Under the pieces are notes generated by a model that saw only the letters and a list, made by a program, of their open reading frames with translations, did not search any database and was not told the DNA's origin. Source: Chryseobacterium viscerum (GTDB taxonomy: Bacteria; Bacteroidota; Bacteroidia; Flavobacteriales; Weeksellaceae). Taken from it: a DNA stretch of 64,000 bases. Each line of letters opens with the position of its first letter. Positions within the stretch are counted from its first letter, which is position 1. Location of the stretch: assembly GCF_002899945.2 (NCBI RefSeq), contig NZ_PPEG02000004.1:484083-548082 (forward strand). The letters are read 5' to 3'. Positions 32,319 to 41,505 of this stretch are shown here, one piece after another. The position numbers were made by a program, and so were the translations under genes.

Positions 32319-34661
32319 ATGAAGAAGACCTTACTTTCTGTAATTATGCTGTTGCCGGCAGCTGTATTTGCCCAAACGATAACAGGAAAAATCTCCCAAA
32401 CTGGAAATGCGGTGCCTTACGTTGAGGTGATCGCAGTAAAAGATCAGAAGAAGCAGACTGCCATTTCAGACGAAAAAGGAAATTATTCACTGAGACTTTC
32501 AGAAAACGGAACCTATACTATAAAGCTTATACAGGATGGTGTAGAAATATCCAATAAAGAATTGACTGTAAACGGAGTTGTGAAACATGATTTTTTTATT
32601 GAAAAAAAGAAAGAAAAGCAGATTGAAGGCGTTACCCTTACTGCCAGAAAAAAGCTGATTGAGAGAAAAGCAGACAGACTGGTCTTCAATGTTTCCAATT
32701 CAGTTGCTTCACAGGGAATGGATGGGGCGGATGCTCTTGCAACAACCCCATTGGTAAAAGTAGATGATAACACGGGAGTTTCCATTGTTGGAAAAAGTGG
32801 AGTAGCAGTAATGATCAACGACCGAATTTTGAATTTGTCAGATGCAGAACTCGTTACTTACCTTAAAAGTCTTCGATCTGAAAATATAGAAAAGATTGAA
32901 GTCATTACTTCGCCTCCTGCCAAGTACGAAGCGCAGGGAAACAGTGGTCTGATCAATATTGTTTTAAAGAAAAATCAGAATCTCGGATGGAGCGGAAGTT
33001 TTACTTCCAGTCTGCAGCAGGCAACTTATACAGGAAATTCAAACAGTGCAACCGTTAACTATCAAAATGAAAAATTGCGCACCTCATTGAAGTTAAGACA
33101 AAATAAAAATGAAAAACATTCTTACGAAAACTATTGGATAGAAGGTGCAGACGGCCTTAAAAGCAATGATAACAGAAGAGATTTTGGAGATGGGCTTGGG
33201 GCTAACTTAAGTCTAGATTATCAGTTGGGCAAAAAGTCTAATATTGGATTTATTTATGATTTCGGATTCGGGCATTCCAATATGGATATCACGAATACTT
33301 CAAACTACTTCCAGAATGGTAATTATACCAATACACTGCTTACTTATGCGGAACACAGGGCTACAAGCAAGCAGCACACAGCCAGTGCGTATTATGATCT
33401 TAAATTTGGGAAACAAGACAATAAACTGAGCATTACAGGTAATTATTTTTCCAATGTTCCTGAGACTACTATTGATTTTACAACCACCGAAAGCTCTGGA
33501 GATCGTTTTGTCGTAAAATCCCCATCAATGGTCGATTATAAAATCTATTCCGGACAGGCAGATCTTACTCTTCCTTACCCGTTTGCAAAGACTGAAACAG
33601 GAGTGAAATTCACGAATTTTGATAATAATTCTAATATTTTCTATCAGAATCTAACGAACGGAAACTACATTACAGATCCTCTGAAAAGCAATGAGTTTGA
33701 GTATAACGAGAAAAACTATGCGGCTTATATCAGCTTTGAAAAATCTTTCAATGAAAAATGGTCGGCAAAAGCAGGACTTCGCTATGAATACTCTGTTGTG
33801 AATGGAAATTCTTTAACCTCCGGACAGCAGACCGAAAATTCTTACGGAAAGTTTTTCCCTACCGCCTATGTTTCCTATAAAAGTAATGAAAACCATACTT
33901 TCAACCTGAATTATTCCAAAAGAATCAACAGACCGGGATTTCGGGCAATCAATCCGTACCGCTGGTATATCAACATCAATTCTTATTTTACAGGAAACCC
34001 TTTCCTGAAACCCTCTATCAATCATAATTTTGAATTTTCCTATGTCTATAAAGGAAAATTATCAGCATCAGCTTATTTTCAGAGAACCGTAGACGCATTT
34101 GGTCAATTGGCTAATCTGAAAGGTGAAAATAGAGTGAGTACTTTTGAAAACTATTACAATCAGAACAGCATGGGAGTTTCATTGAACTATTCGGATACTT
34201 TTTTCAAAAGATGGGAAGCTAATTATTCGGCCAATTATTCTTATATGAACACCGATGTTTTTGCGACTGATGCTCTTTCAAGAAAAGGGAATAGTTACGA
34301 TTTCGATTTTCAGAATAATATCTCACTCAACCCAAGCAAAACAGTGCAGCTGATCCTGAATTACTGGTTCCGCCTGCCTTCCAATTCTGGAAATGTATAC
34401 ATGGATTTTGCCGGAAGTTTTACCACAGGTTTGAAACTGAGTCTTATGGAAAAAAGCCTTCAGCTGAATGTTTTTGTTTCCGATATTTTCAAGCAGGGAA
34501 AAAGTGTAGGTGAAATATATTATACCACAGGAACACATTCTTATAATAATTATTACGATGCCAGAAGACTTACCGTATCCGCCACTTATACTTTTGGAAA
34601 TAAAAAAGTAAAAGGGATGGAGCGCAATGTAAAGTTTGATGAGAAAAACAGAGCCAACTAA
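32319..34661 (+). CDS. Outer-membrane barrel protein, TonB-receptor-like with carboxypeptidase-like domain
   Basis: This 780-residue protein has a signal peptide (cleavage near VFA-Q19), a CarboxypepD_reg-type domain (about 20-100, ITGKISQTGNAVPYVEVIAV, DEKGNYSLRL), a plug (about 105-218, with RKADRLVFNVSNS, MINDRILNLSDAELVTYL, IEKIEVITSPPAKYEAQGN) and an OMP_b-brl_2-type barrel with RINRPGFRAINPYRWY in the middle. Divergent from the GH92 gene across 94 nt; a shared control region is possible. No SusD. Cargo unknown. Confidence 0.88.
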   Translation: MKKTLLSVIMLLPAAVFAQTITGKISQTGNAVPYVEVIAVKDQKKQTAISDEKGNYSLRLSENGTYTIKLIQDGVEISNKELTVNGVVKHDFFIEKKKEKQIEGVTLTARKKLIERKADRLVFNVSNSVASQGMDGADALATTPLVKVDDNTGVSIVGKSGVAVMINDRILNLSDAELVTYLKSLRSENIEKIEVITSPPAKYEAQGNSGLINIVLKKNQNLGWSGSFTSSLQQATYTGNSNSATVNYQNEKLRTSLKLRQNKNEKHSYENYWIEGADGLKSNDNRRDFGDGLGANLSLDYQLGKKSNIGFIYDFGFGHSNMDITNTSNYFQNGNYTNTLLTYAEHRATSKQHTASAYYDLKFGKQDNKLSITGNYFSNVPETTIDFTTTESSGDRFVVKSPSMVDYKIYSGQADLTLPYPFAKTETGVKFTNFDNNSNIFYQNLTNGNYITDPLKSNEFEYNEKNYAAYISFEKSFNEKWSAKAGLRYEYSVVNGNSLTSGQQTENSYGKFFPTAYVSYKSNENHTFNLNYSKRINRPGFRAINPYRWYININSYFTGNPFLKPSINHNFEFSYVYKGKLSASAYFQRTVDAFGQLANLKGENRVSTFENYYNQNSMGVSLNYSDTFFKRWEANYSANYSYMNTDVFATDALSRKGNSYDFDFQNNISLNPSKTVQLILNYWFRLPSNSGNVYMDFAGSFTTGLKLSLMEKSLQLNVFVSDIFKQGKSVGEIYYTTGTHSYNNYYDARRLTVSATYTFGNKKVKGMERNVKFDEKNRAN

Positions 34662-34710
34662 TAATTCGGATTTAAACCACAAAAGTCACAAAATAATTTT
34701 TATAGCTCAT

Positions 34711-34824
34711 GTCATTCTGAATACAGACTAAAGGTCTGCGAACGTAGTTCAGAAGTGAAATGAAGAATCTCATAAAGAAGAATCTTCCTTCGTCAGAAAT
34801 CGAAGATTCGACATAGTCAATGAC
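34711..34824 (+). repeat. Degenerate interspersed repeat, GTCATTCTGAA...CAATGAC type
   Basis: A 114-bp element starts GTCATTCTGAA and ends TAGTCAATGAC, giving short terminal inverted ends, with GAAGAATCT/AGAATCTTCC and CGAAGATTCG inside that can pair. It resembles the GTCATTGCGAG family in plan but not in sequence. Confidence 0.5.
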
Positions 34825-34837
34825 AATGCAGAAGACG

Positions 34838-35299
34838 CTACACTTCTCCCTCAAAGAAATCATTGAGATATTCCTCTTGATCTTTTTCTCCTCGTTCGGA
34901 GCCAAGATATTTCTTCCAGGACTGGGATTCATGATATACAATACCCATTTCCCAAACGCAGTACGTCGGGAGGTGGGTTTTGTTTCTGTCCCATATCTCA
35001 AATTTTCCGGAACCATCATAGTAAACACTTTCCCATAATTCATTTTCATTTTGCCATGTACAGACCAAGAGAAGATAGTTTTCTCCGCAACGGTGCATAA
35101 TGATAAATCCCAGATCATCCTTGTTCTGAAAATTTTCCTCAGCATTTTCAATACATATTTTGGCATTACGAATATCCTGCGGAGAGATTTCTGTAGGATC
35201 ATTTGCGAGATCATACCACTTGAATTTTGTTTTCCCAACGGTGAAAAGTCCTTTGGGTAATGCATACTTGGAAGGGTAAGTGTTGTTTTTTATACTCAT
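34838..35299 (-). CDS. Hypothetical protein
   Basis: This 153-residue soluble protein has no signal peptide or membrane segment. It has Trp/Tyr-rich patches (KFKWYDL, CTWQNENELWESVYYDG, WDRNKTH, QSWKKYL) and an acidic tail (KDQEEYLNDFFEGE). I do not recognise a family. An overlapping frame on the same strand (34672-35265) was rejected because it runs into the repeat and has an unlikely composition. It stands alone between the repeat and the metallophosphoesterase operon. Confidence 0.65.
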   Translation of the reverse strand: MSIKNNTYPSKYALPKGLFTVGKTKFKWYDLANDPTEISPQDIRNAKICIENAEENFQNKDDLGFIIMHRCGENYLLLVCTWQNENELWESVYYDGSGKFEIWDRNKTHLPTYCVWEMGIVYHESQSWKKYLGSERGEKDQEEYLNDFFEGEV

Positions 35300-35421
35300 T
35301 GTTTTGTGATGGTAAAAGTGTTAATAAATCTAATTATTTTATTTTAAATATGTATTCATAAATATTTTTATCCATAAATAAATACCACAAAAGTGTTATA
35401 TGAATGAGGTTATTAATTTGC

Positions 35422-35429
35422 TAAATTTG
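35422..35429 (+). promoter_or_regulatory. -7 promoter box of the metallophosphoesterase operon
   Basis: TAAATTTG, 27 nt before the ATG at 35457, matches TAnnTTTG. It is the only such box I see before this three-gene operon. Confidence 0.5.
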
Positions 35430-35456
35430 ATTATAAACTAATAAAAATCCATAATC

Positions 35457-36407
35457 ATGAACCTTCAATTAATTGAATTAGCCATAGGGCTTGTCTTTGT
35501 ATATCTGCTGCTTAGCATTTTTGCAATGACCGTAATGGAGATGATCTCAACATTTTTTCGGATGAGAGGGGAAATGTTGAAAAGTACAATAGAAAAAATG
35601 CTTTTTGATAAGAGTAAAAATCCTGAGAAGATCAATGAGTTTTATGAACAGCCACTCATTCTTTTTCTTGGGGATGATGTGTCCACTTCGTCTTATCTGG
35701 ATCAATTGCTTTCTAAAAAGTATAAAAAACTGCCTAGCTACCTTAAAAAAGAGGACTTTTATGCCATTCTTTTAAGTTTTATCAATGATAAACAATTTTC
35801 AGACTCCCTTGAGGAAATCCAAAAGAAAATAGAACAGGCCTCTTTTTCGGAAAATACAAAATCACACCTCCTTTTCTTGCTGAAAAAATCTGCCGGAAAT
35901 ATTACAGATTTTAAACAAGAGATCATTCATTGGTTTGACGAATGTATGGAACGTGCCAATACATGGTATTCCAGAAGAGTGCAATATATTCTATTGGTAT
36001 TGGGATTTGTAATTGCCTTTGCTGTAAACGGAGATACTTTACGAATGATTGATAAGCTGAACAGTGATGAAAAACTAAGGAAAGAACTGGTAGAATCCGC
36101 AGCCGAATATGTGAAGAAGAATCCTGAAATTACAGAACGTCCAAAAGACTCACTAAGCATGCCGGTAAAAATTGAGAAAGAATACAATACGTTGCTCAGT
36201 GAGTCTCACAATCTTTTAGGCTGGGAAAAGGCTAAACCTGGACAGGTAAAAGAAAATGATAAGAGCAATGTTAAAGACATTTTTTTCAGAATATTGGGAT
36301 TTCTATTGACAGCTTTTGCCATTAGCTTGGGTTCCAGTTTCTGGTTTGATATGCTTAAAAAACTTCTGAATATAAGAACTTTAGGAAAACCTACACAAAA
36401 TCCATAA
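35457..36407 (+). CDS. Conserved hypothetical membrane protein (3 helices, cytosolic middle)
   Basis: This 316-residue protein has a membrane helix at about 6-28 (IELAIGLVFVYLLLSIFAMTV), a long soluble part (about 35-170), a second helix at about 181-196 (YILLVLGFVIAFAV), another soluble segment rich in Glu/Lys, and a third helix at about 281-300. HWFDECMERANTWYSRRVQ before helix 2 and FAISLGSSFWFDMLKKL after helix 3 look like conserved family blocks that I have no name for. First gene of a tight operon (4-nt gap) with a membrane metallophosphoesterase. Confidence 0.75.
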   Translation: MNLQLIELAIGLVFVYLLLSIFAMTVMEMISTFFRMRGEMLKSTIEKMLFDKSKNPEKINEFYEQPLILFLGDDVSTSSYLDQLLSKKYKKLPSYLKKEDFYAILLSFINDKQFSDSLEEIQKKIEQASFSENTKSHLLFLLKKSAGNITDFKQEIIHWFDECMERANTWYSRRVQYILLVLGFVIAFAVNGDTLRMIDKLNSDEKLRKELVESAAEYVKKNPEITERPKDSLSMPVKIEKEYNTLLSESHNLLGWEKAKPGQVKENDKSNVKDIFFRILGFLLTAFAISLGSSFWFDMLKKLLNIRTLGKPTQNP

Positions 36408-36411
36408 TGTG

Positions 36412-38358
36412 ATGGAAACAATTATTTTTTACCTCTTACTGTTGGTAGCAGCAGCTTTTATCCTATTTTATTGTAAAGACAGTCTGTATGCTGCTAAAAA
36501 AGTGAAAATATTCAAAGATATTTTTGAGAAGTATCCCTATTACTTTATTCCTCAAAAGCCTGTAAAATGGTTTGATTTTACCGGACTGATGAACAGTTTT
36601 AGAATGGTTTCTCTTTCTGCGGATATCCTTTCTATCATTGACAAAAGAGAAATGCAGACGGCTTTGGGAAAAGATACCGGAAGAGAGCTCATAGAGAATA
36701 ATTGTGATGAATCAGAAGAAGAATTCTGGTTTGATTTTATTGCAGATACCGGGGATGGTTTTGATGCGACTACCACTGTTTTTTATCATTTAACAAGAGA
36801 TGTATATACCTATTCTTTTAAAAATGAATTCGATAGAGATAGGGAGAATGAGGCTGAAATTAAACTGAAAAAGGGGTCCGTTTTGGTCATCGGAGGAGAT
36901 CTGGTATATCCCGTAGGCTCTGAAGTCAATTACAGAGACCGTTTCAAAGGACCTTTAAGACTTGTGGCTCCGGATACAAGAGAGGCAGGGCCTATCCTCA
37001 TTGCAACACCGGGAAACCATGATTGGTATGATGGGCTAAGTGCTTTTTTCAGACTGATGTGCCAGAGAAGTAAAATCAGTAACTACAGAACGGTACAGAA
37101 CAGAAGCTATTTTGCCTATTCATTAAGGAAAAATGTGCATCTAATGGGAATAGACAATCAGCTTCTTGGTGATATTGATATCCCTCAAATGACGTTTTTC
37201 ACAGAGTATGTAGAAAAAATATCAAAAGGGAATGATGTCAACCACGTGATACTGCTCATTGCAGAGCCCTATTGGTATAATTATGATATAAAAGACAGGC
37301 ACAAGAGAAGACAGCGTATGGATAGCCTGGAATATATCATCAGAACGATGAAAGAAGCTGTCAGAAAATTGGAAGCAGGTAATATAAAATCAGAAATTAT
37401 TTTTGATGTAGTACTTACAGGAGATATTCATCATTATTCCCATTATAAATTAGATGAAAATGAGAAAGGCTATGACAAAGAAATCAAGCATTATATTACT
37501 TCAGGGGGAGGAGGGGCTTTCGGACATATTACTGACTTCTTAAAAGATGAAATCACACTTCCCATCTTACAAAATGTAACGACTACAGAACTGAAATATA
37601 AACTGGATGGCAGATACCCGTCTAAAGAAAAGTCAGGTAAAAAAACATTCTGGAACCTTATTTTCTTTATTATTAATTATGAATTCACCGTATTGCTGTT
37701 TTTTCTTTCATTACTGATCACCTGTATCTTTTGCTATTCAGATTCTATTTTGAAATGGCTGATATTATTTGTAATTCCGTGGATATTTTACTTTATCATC
37801 ACTAAAGTCACCAGTACAGAATGTTCGGAAGAAGAACAATGGAAGAGCAAAATGATGCGGGGAGCACTGTTTGTACTGTCATTTGCTATTCAACTGTGGG
37901 TGTTTGTGATATTTCCCAAATACGGATTTACTTCTTTAGAGGACAGCCATTTATCGTTTGTTAATCAAGTAAAAGACTTTTTTAAAGTCCCAAAAGATAA
38001 TGATTATCTTATTGTACAGGTTATCATTTCTGCTCTTTTGCAATCCATACTTTTTGGGTGGTATATTCTTGTAGGCTATCATCTTTTCAAATTTTATATA
38101 ACCGAAATTTCATCAGGAAAAATAAACACAGGAAATAAAAACTTCCTGAAGTTTAAAATAACAGATAAAGAAATTGTCATCTACGTAGTGGCCATCAAAA
38201 AAACATACAAATGGATGAATTTGCTGAAAAAGAAACAAGCATCTTATCTGCAAAAAGAATTGCTTACAGAAGATCCTAAGAAATTTATCCGAGACAATTT
38301 TAAAATGGATCCTGACAAGAATGTGAAAATTATCGACAAAATAACAATATCATTATAA
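36412..38358 (+). CDS. Membrane-anchored metallophosphoesterase
   Basis: This 648-residue protein has an N-terminal helix (about 3-21), then a calcineurin-like domain: FIADTGDGFD (first metal motif, DTGD where most have DxH), VIGGDLVYPVGS, ATPGNHDWYDG and VLTGDIHHYSHY, with TSGGGGAFGH later. Four further helices follow (from about 425, NYEFTVLLFFLSLLITCIF, to 570, LLQSILFGWYILVGY), then a basic tail. The start is ATG at 36412; a GTG three bases earlier gives one extra residue. Metallophosphoesterases cleave phosphomono- or diesters, including nucleotides and lipids. The membrane anchoring and the two membrane-protein neighbours suggest a lipid-linked or membrane-signal substrate; this is inference. 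Confidence 0.85.
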   Translation: METIIFYLLLLVAAAFILFYCKDSLYAAKKVKIFKDIFEKYPYYFIPQKPVKWFDFTGLMNSFRMVSLSADILSIIDKREMQTALGKDTGRELIENNCDESEEEFWFDFIADTGDGFDATTTVFYHLTRDVYTYSFKNEFDRDRENEAEIKLKKGSVLVIGGDLVYPVGSEVNYRDRFKGPLRLVAPDTREAGPILIATPGNHDWYDGLSAFFRLMCQRSKISNYRTVQNRSYFAYSLRKNVHLMGIDNQLLGDIDIPQMTFFTEYVEKISKGNDVNHVILLIAEPYWYNYDIKDRHKRRQRMDSLEYIIRTMKEAVRKLEAGNIKSEIIFDVVLTGDIHHYSHYKLDENEKGYDKEIKHYITSGGGGAFGHITDFLKDEITLPILQNVTTTELKYKLDGRYPSKEKSGKKTFWNLIFFIINYEFTVLLFFLSLLITCIFCYSDSILKWLILFVIPWIFYFIITKVTSTECSEEEQWKSKMMRGALFVLSFAIQLWVFVIFPKYGFTSLEDSHLSFVNQVKDFFKVPKDNDYLIVQVIISALLQSILFGWYILVGYHLFKFYITEISSGKINTGNKNFLKFKITDKEIVIYVVAIKKTYKWMNLLKKKQASYLQKELLTEDPKKFIRDNFKMDPDKNVKIIDKITISL

Positions 38359-38375
38359 CCTCAAAAAACAAACTT

Positions 38376-39122
38376 ATGGAAACTCATGGTAACAAGCCTG
38401 CAGAAGACGATCATAATGGAGTTCTGATCTCCTATTATCAATTACGAATGTTTATTGGATTACTTGGATTTCTTTTGTCATTTCTTCTGTTTGCAACAAC
38501 TTATTTCCTAAATGATGAACATCCGCTTAAAGTAAGTATCAGCCATTATTATTACAGTTTCGGGCACATTATTTTTGTAGGAACATTATGTGTATTGGGA
38601 GGATTGTTTGCAACCTACAGAGGGAAAGATAAATATGAAAACAGACTTTCAAATTTTGCCGGAGTAATGGCGGTATTGGTTGCTATTTTTCCAACAGAAA
38701 TAAAAGGGTATGAGGGTAATATTTATATTCCCATAGGAAGTGAAAACTATAAAGAATGGTTCAGTTGCGTACACTATGCAAGTGCTGGACTACTCTTCGT
38801 ATCTTTTGCAGTATTTTGTCTGTATTTCTTTCAAAAAAGTGATAAAAAACAGGATGGTAAACCTGTTTCTGAGAAAGAAGCCTTAAAGAAAAGCCGTAGA
38901 AATCGGTATTATAAAATCTGTGGTTGGGGAATCCTGATAAGTATTGCCTGCATTGGACTCATTGCTCTTTTTAAAAATAATTTATCTTCTCATAATCCAT
39001 TTTTAATGTATTCTACATTTATTTTTGAAACAACATCCTTGTTTTTCTTCTCTACCTCCTGGCTGTTAAAATCCAGTGAATTCTGGAATAAAAATATCCC
39101 ATTAGTGACCTATTTCAGGTAA
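38376..39122 (+). CDS. Six-helix membrane protein, function unknown
   Basis: This 248-residue protein has helices at about 25-46, 63-81, 94-109, 131-151, 182-200 and 214-233. The segment ISHYYYSFGHIIFVGTL, followed by FATYRGKDKYENRLSNFAGV, AIFPTE, resembles DUF998-like or Frag1/DRAM-like proteins only loosely. The helix 2 to 3 loop is basic. It begins 17 nt after the metallophosphoesterase gene, third of the operon. Confidence 0.7.
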   Translation: METHGNKPAEDDHNGVLISYYQLRMFIGLLGFLLSFLLFATTYFLNDEHPLKVSISHYYYSFGHIIFVGTLCVLGGLFATYRGKDKYENRLSNFAGVMAVLVAIFPTEIKGYEGNIYIPIGSENYKEWFSCVHYASAGLLFVSFAVFCLYFFQKSDKKQDGKPVSEKEALKKSRRNRYYKICGWGILISIACIGLIALFKNNLSSHNPFLMYSTFIFETTSLFFFSTSWLLKSSEFWNKNIPLVTYFR

Positions 39123-39215
39123 TAATATATGGATGTATAAAAGGCTGAAAGCCTGGGTTTACAAAAGAATTTATCTATGATTGTGTTTACTTATTCTAAA
39201 TAGGTGAAAAATGCG

Positions 39216-39223
39216 TAAATTTG
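39216..39223 (+). promoter_or_regulatory. -7 promoter box, mrp operon
   Basis: TAAATTTG matches TAnnTTTG, 18 nt before the ATG at 39242. Confidence 0.5.
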
Positions 39224-39241
39224 TAAACAATTTATATTTAT

Positions 39242-40348
39242 ATGTTGACGAAAGAAAAGGTTCAGGATTTCCTTAAAGAAATAGAAGTAGACGACTTGGT
39301 GAGTAATCTTCAGATTGTGGGTAATGATGTTTATATTGACATGACCGCTCATTCGCCTGCAATGCACGAAAAGAAAAAGCTGGAAGCTGCAATGAAACAA
39401 GCTTTTGCCAGCGAGTTTGGAGAAGAGGTTCATTTAAAACTTAAAATAGTTTCTCCCGAGCCTAGTGAAATTCAGCAAAGTCAGATCAAAGGAAAACAAA
39501 TTCCGGGAATTCAAAATATCATCGCTATTGCTTCCGGTAAAGGAGGAGTAGGAAAATCTACAGTGGCTGCAAATATGGCAGTAACATTGGCTAAAATGGG
39601 CTTTAAAGTTGGACTCTTAGATGCAGATATCTATGGACCATCTGTTCCTACCATGTTTGATACAGAAGGAGAAAAACCAATTTCTGTAGAAGTGAATGGA
39701 AAAAGCTTGATGAAACCCGTTGAGAATTATGGCGTAAAAATGCTTTCAATAGGATATTTCTCAGGAGCCAATCAGGCAGTAGTATGGAGAGGTCCTATGG
39801 CTTCAAAAGCATTAAATCAAATGATCAGAGATGCTGCATGGGGAGAATTGGATTTCTTATTAATAGATCTTCCTCCGGGAACGGGTGATATTCACTTATC
39901 CATCATTCAGGAAGTTCCTGTAACAGGAGCAGTGATCGTAAGTACACCTCAGCATGTTGCATTGGCAGACGTAAGAAAAGGAATTGCGATGTTCCAGATG
40001 GAAAGTATTAACATTCCGGTTCTTGGATTAATCGAAAATATGGCTTATTTTACACCGGAAGAACTTCCTGACAATAAATATTATATCTTTGGAAACCAGG
40101 GAGCGCAATATTTAGCTGAAGATCTGGGAATTCCGGTATTAGGAGAAATTCCATTGATTCAAAGTATCAGAGAGGCAGGAGATGTAGGAAGACCAGCCGC
40201 GCTTCAGGAAGGATCTAAAATTGCAGATATCTATACAGAAACTGCCAGAAAAATGGTAGAAAGCTTAGTGGAAAGAAATAAAAGTCTTCCTCCTACTGAA
40301 GCTGTAAAGATTTCCACAATGGCTGGATGCTCACCAAAAGCAAAATAA
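39242..40348 (+). CDS. Mrp/NBP35-family ATPase, Fe-S cluster carrier
   Basis: This 368-residue protein has an N-terminal DUF59/MIP18-like domain (about 1-75) and a deviant Walker A P-loop SGKGGVGKST (98-107). GLLDADIYGPSVPTMF and LLIDLPPGTGDIHLS follow, as in Mrp/ApbC proteins, which carry and transfer Fe-S clusters. The usual CPxC metal motif after ENMSYF is missing; the equivalent segment is ENMAYFTPEELPDNKYYIFG. Only one Cys (GCSPK) remains near the end. A NifU-like gene follows 48 nt downstream, supporting an Fe-S role. Confidence 0.9.
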   Translation: MLTKEKVQDFLKEIEVDDLVSNLQIVGNDVYIDMTAHSPAMHEKKKLEAAMKQAFASEFGEEVHLKLKIVSPEPSEIQQSQIKGKQIPGIQNIIAIASGKGGVGKSTVAANMAVTLAKMGFKVGLLDADIYGPSVPTMFDTEGEKPISVEVNGKSLMKPVENYGVKMLSIGYFSGANQAVVWRGPMASKALNQMIRDAAWGELDFLLIDLPPGTGDIHLSIIQEVPVTGAVIVSTPQHVALADVRKGIAMFQMESINIPVLGLIENMAYFTPEELPDNKYYIFGNQGAQYLAEDLGIPVLGEIPLIQSIREAGDVGRPAALQEGSKIADIYTETARKMVESLVERNKSLPPTEAVKISTMAGCSPKAK

Positions 40349-40396
40349 TTATAACTTTCAATACAAATTGAAAAGAACCGAATTGAACTGAAAAAT

Positions 40397-40645
40397 ATGG
40401 AAACAAACATAACGCACGAAGACACAGTAACAAGAGTAATGGAAGCTCTGGAAAGTATCAGACCGTTTTTGAATAAAGACGGAGGTGATATTGAGCTTAT
40501 TGACGTGAAAGATAATCAGGTTTTTGTGAAACTTTTAGGTAACTGTTCCGGATGCTCATTGAACTTTTCAACCCTAAAACTGGGTGTTGAAAATACCATC
40601 AAACAACATGCTCCGGAAATTGAAAAGGTAATCAACGTAGAGTAA
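40397..40645 (+). CDS. NifU C-terminal-domain Fe-S scaffold protein
   Basis: This 82-residue protein matches the Nfu/NifU C-terminal domain: RPFLNKDGGDIELIDV then KLLGNCSGCSLNFSTLKLGVE, with the C-x2-C cluster motif, and ends ...EKVINVE. Such proteins hold a [4Fe-4S] cluster at a dimer interface for delivery to targets. It is in line with the Mrp gene and is followed by a strong terminator. Confidence 0.95.
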   Translation: METNITHEDTVTRVMEALESIRPFLNKDGGDIELIDVKDNQVFVKLLGNCSGCSLNFSTLKLGVENTIKQHAPEIEKVINVE

Positions 40646-40666
40646 AATTATCTCAGAGATATTTTT

Positions 40667-40699
40667 AAAAGACAGGCTTTTTTAAGGCCTGTCTTTTTT
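40667..40699 (+). terminator. Rho-independent terminator
   Basis: AAAAGACAGGC pairs with GCCTGTCTTTT around a T/A loop, followed by a T run. Confidence 0.85.
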
Positions 40700-40727
40700 A
40701 TTTATGATAAAGAGTAAAATATAAACC

Positions 40728-40763
40728 AAACCTCACAGGTTTTCAAAACCTGTGAGGTTTTTT
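40728..40763. repeat. CCTCACAGG palindromic repeat, also terminator of the minus gene
   Basis: AAACCTCACAGGTTTT and its complement form a 15-bp near-perfect hairpin with T runs on both sides. Similar CCTGTGAGG palindromes are, as I recall, common between genes in Flavobacteriia. Its position suits ending the barstar-like gene on the minus strand. Confidence 0.65.
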
Positions 40764-40773
40764 GATGGTAAAT

Positions 40774-41481
40774 TTATTTCAATAAAACTTTAACATTGTA
40801 ATCTTCGAAGATTTCCTGTATTTCTGTGAATTTCGTTTTCAATAATTTTTTACTTCTTGTATGGTTAATCCAACTGAGTTCTGAAATAGATTTTACTCCA
40901 AAATCTCCACGAAGACAATCATATAAAGCGGGTAAATTACGCCCGAAATATCCTGCAATCCCGTGGATTTCCTCTCCAAGTGTACAGAAAAAGCCATCTA
41001 AACTATGAAATTCATTTCCATCAATTTGAATGTTGATGTTTTCTCTTTCTATTTCAGGTTTACATGAATATAAGGTATATACAAGCCATCCTTGCAGCTC
41101 ATCTTTTCTGAAGTTTTGCCAAATATTTTTTTCATTAATTTCATTATTGAGCTTCATATCCAAGGCTTTTTGATACCCTTTGGGATTACACCATACAAAA
41201 CCGGCTAGAATAATGTTTTTTTTGGATTTGCTTATTTTAATATTACTGATAAAAGTACTGGATACGATATTATTCTGCTGATCAAGTTTATAAATAAAGC
41301 CATTGTTTTCATAAATTTTAGATGCATTTTCTATAGCAGAAACAAGAGCAGGAATGTTGTGAACATTCATCAATCTGACTTTTTTATAAGTGATAGGATA
41401 AGATCCTTCGATATTATTTATCTGGTCTATGAAAGTGATGATCTCAGATTTTTCACTTGTGTCTAATGCAAACCCAAACAT
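40774..41481 (-). CDS. Protein with C-terminal barstar-like domain
   Basis: This 235-residue protein has an N-terminal 145 residues of unknown fold and a C-terminal domain (about 150-232) that aligns with barstar: INIQIDGNEFHSLDGFFCTL, then GYFGRNLPALYDCLRG. Barstar's RNase-blocking D39 is kept as D188, while D35 is Pro (P184). Barstar domains inhibit barnase-like RNase toxins; no such toxin is adjacent, so this is an orphan. The gene is 24 nt downstream of the DUF3060 gene and may share its transcript. Confidence 0.75.
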   Translation of the reverse strand: MFGFALDTSEKSEIITFIDQINNIEGSYPITYKKVRLMNVHNIPALVSAIENASKIYENNGFIYKLDQQNNIVSSTFISNIKISKSKKNIILAGFVWCNPKGYQKALDMKLNNEINEKNIWQNFRKDELQGWLVYTLYSCKPEIERENINIQIDGNEFHSLDGFFCTLGEEIHGIAGYFGRNLPALYDCLRGDFGVKSISELSWINHTRSKKLLKTKFTEIQEIFEDYNVKVLLK

Positions 41482-41505
41482 GTAGCTAATTTCTTCTAAA
41501 TGTTT

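Noticed and set aside
34672..35265. 197-codon minus-strand frame
   Set aside because: It runs through the interspersed repeat and overlaps the better frame at 34838-35299, which has normal composition.
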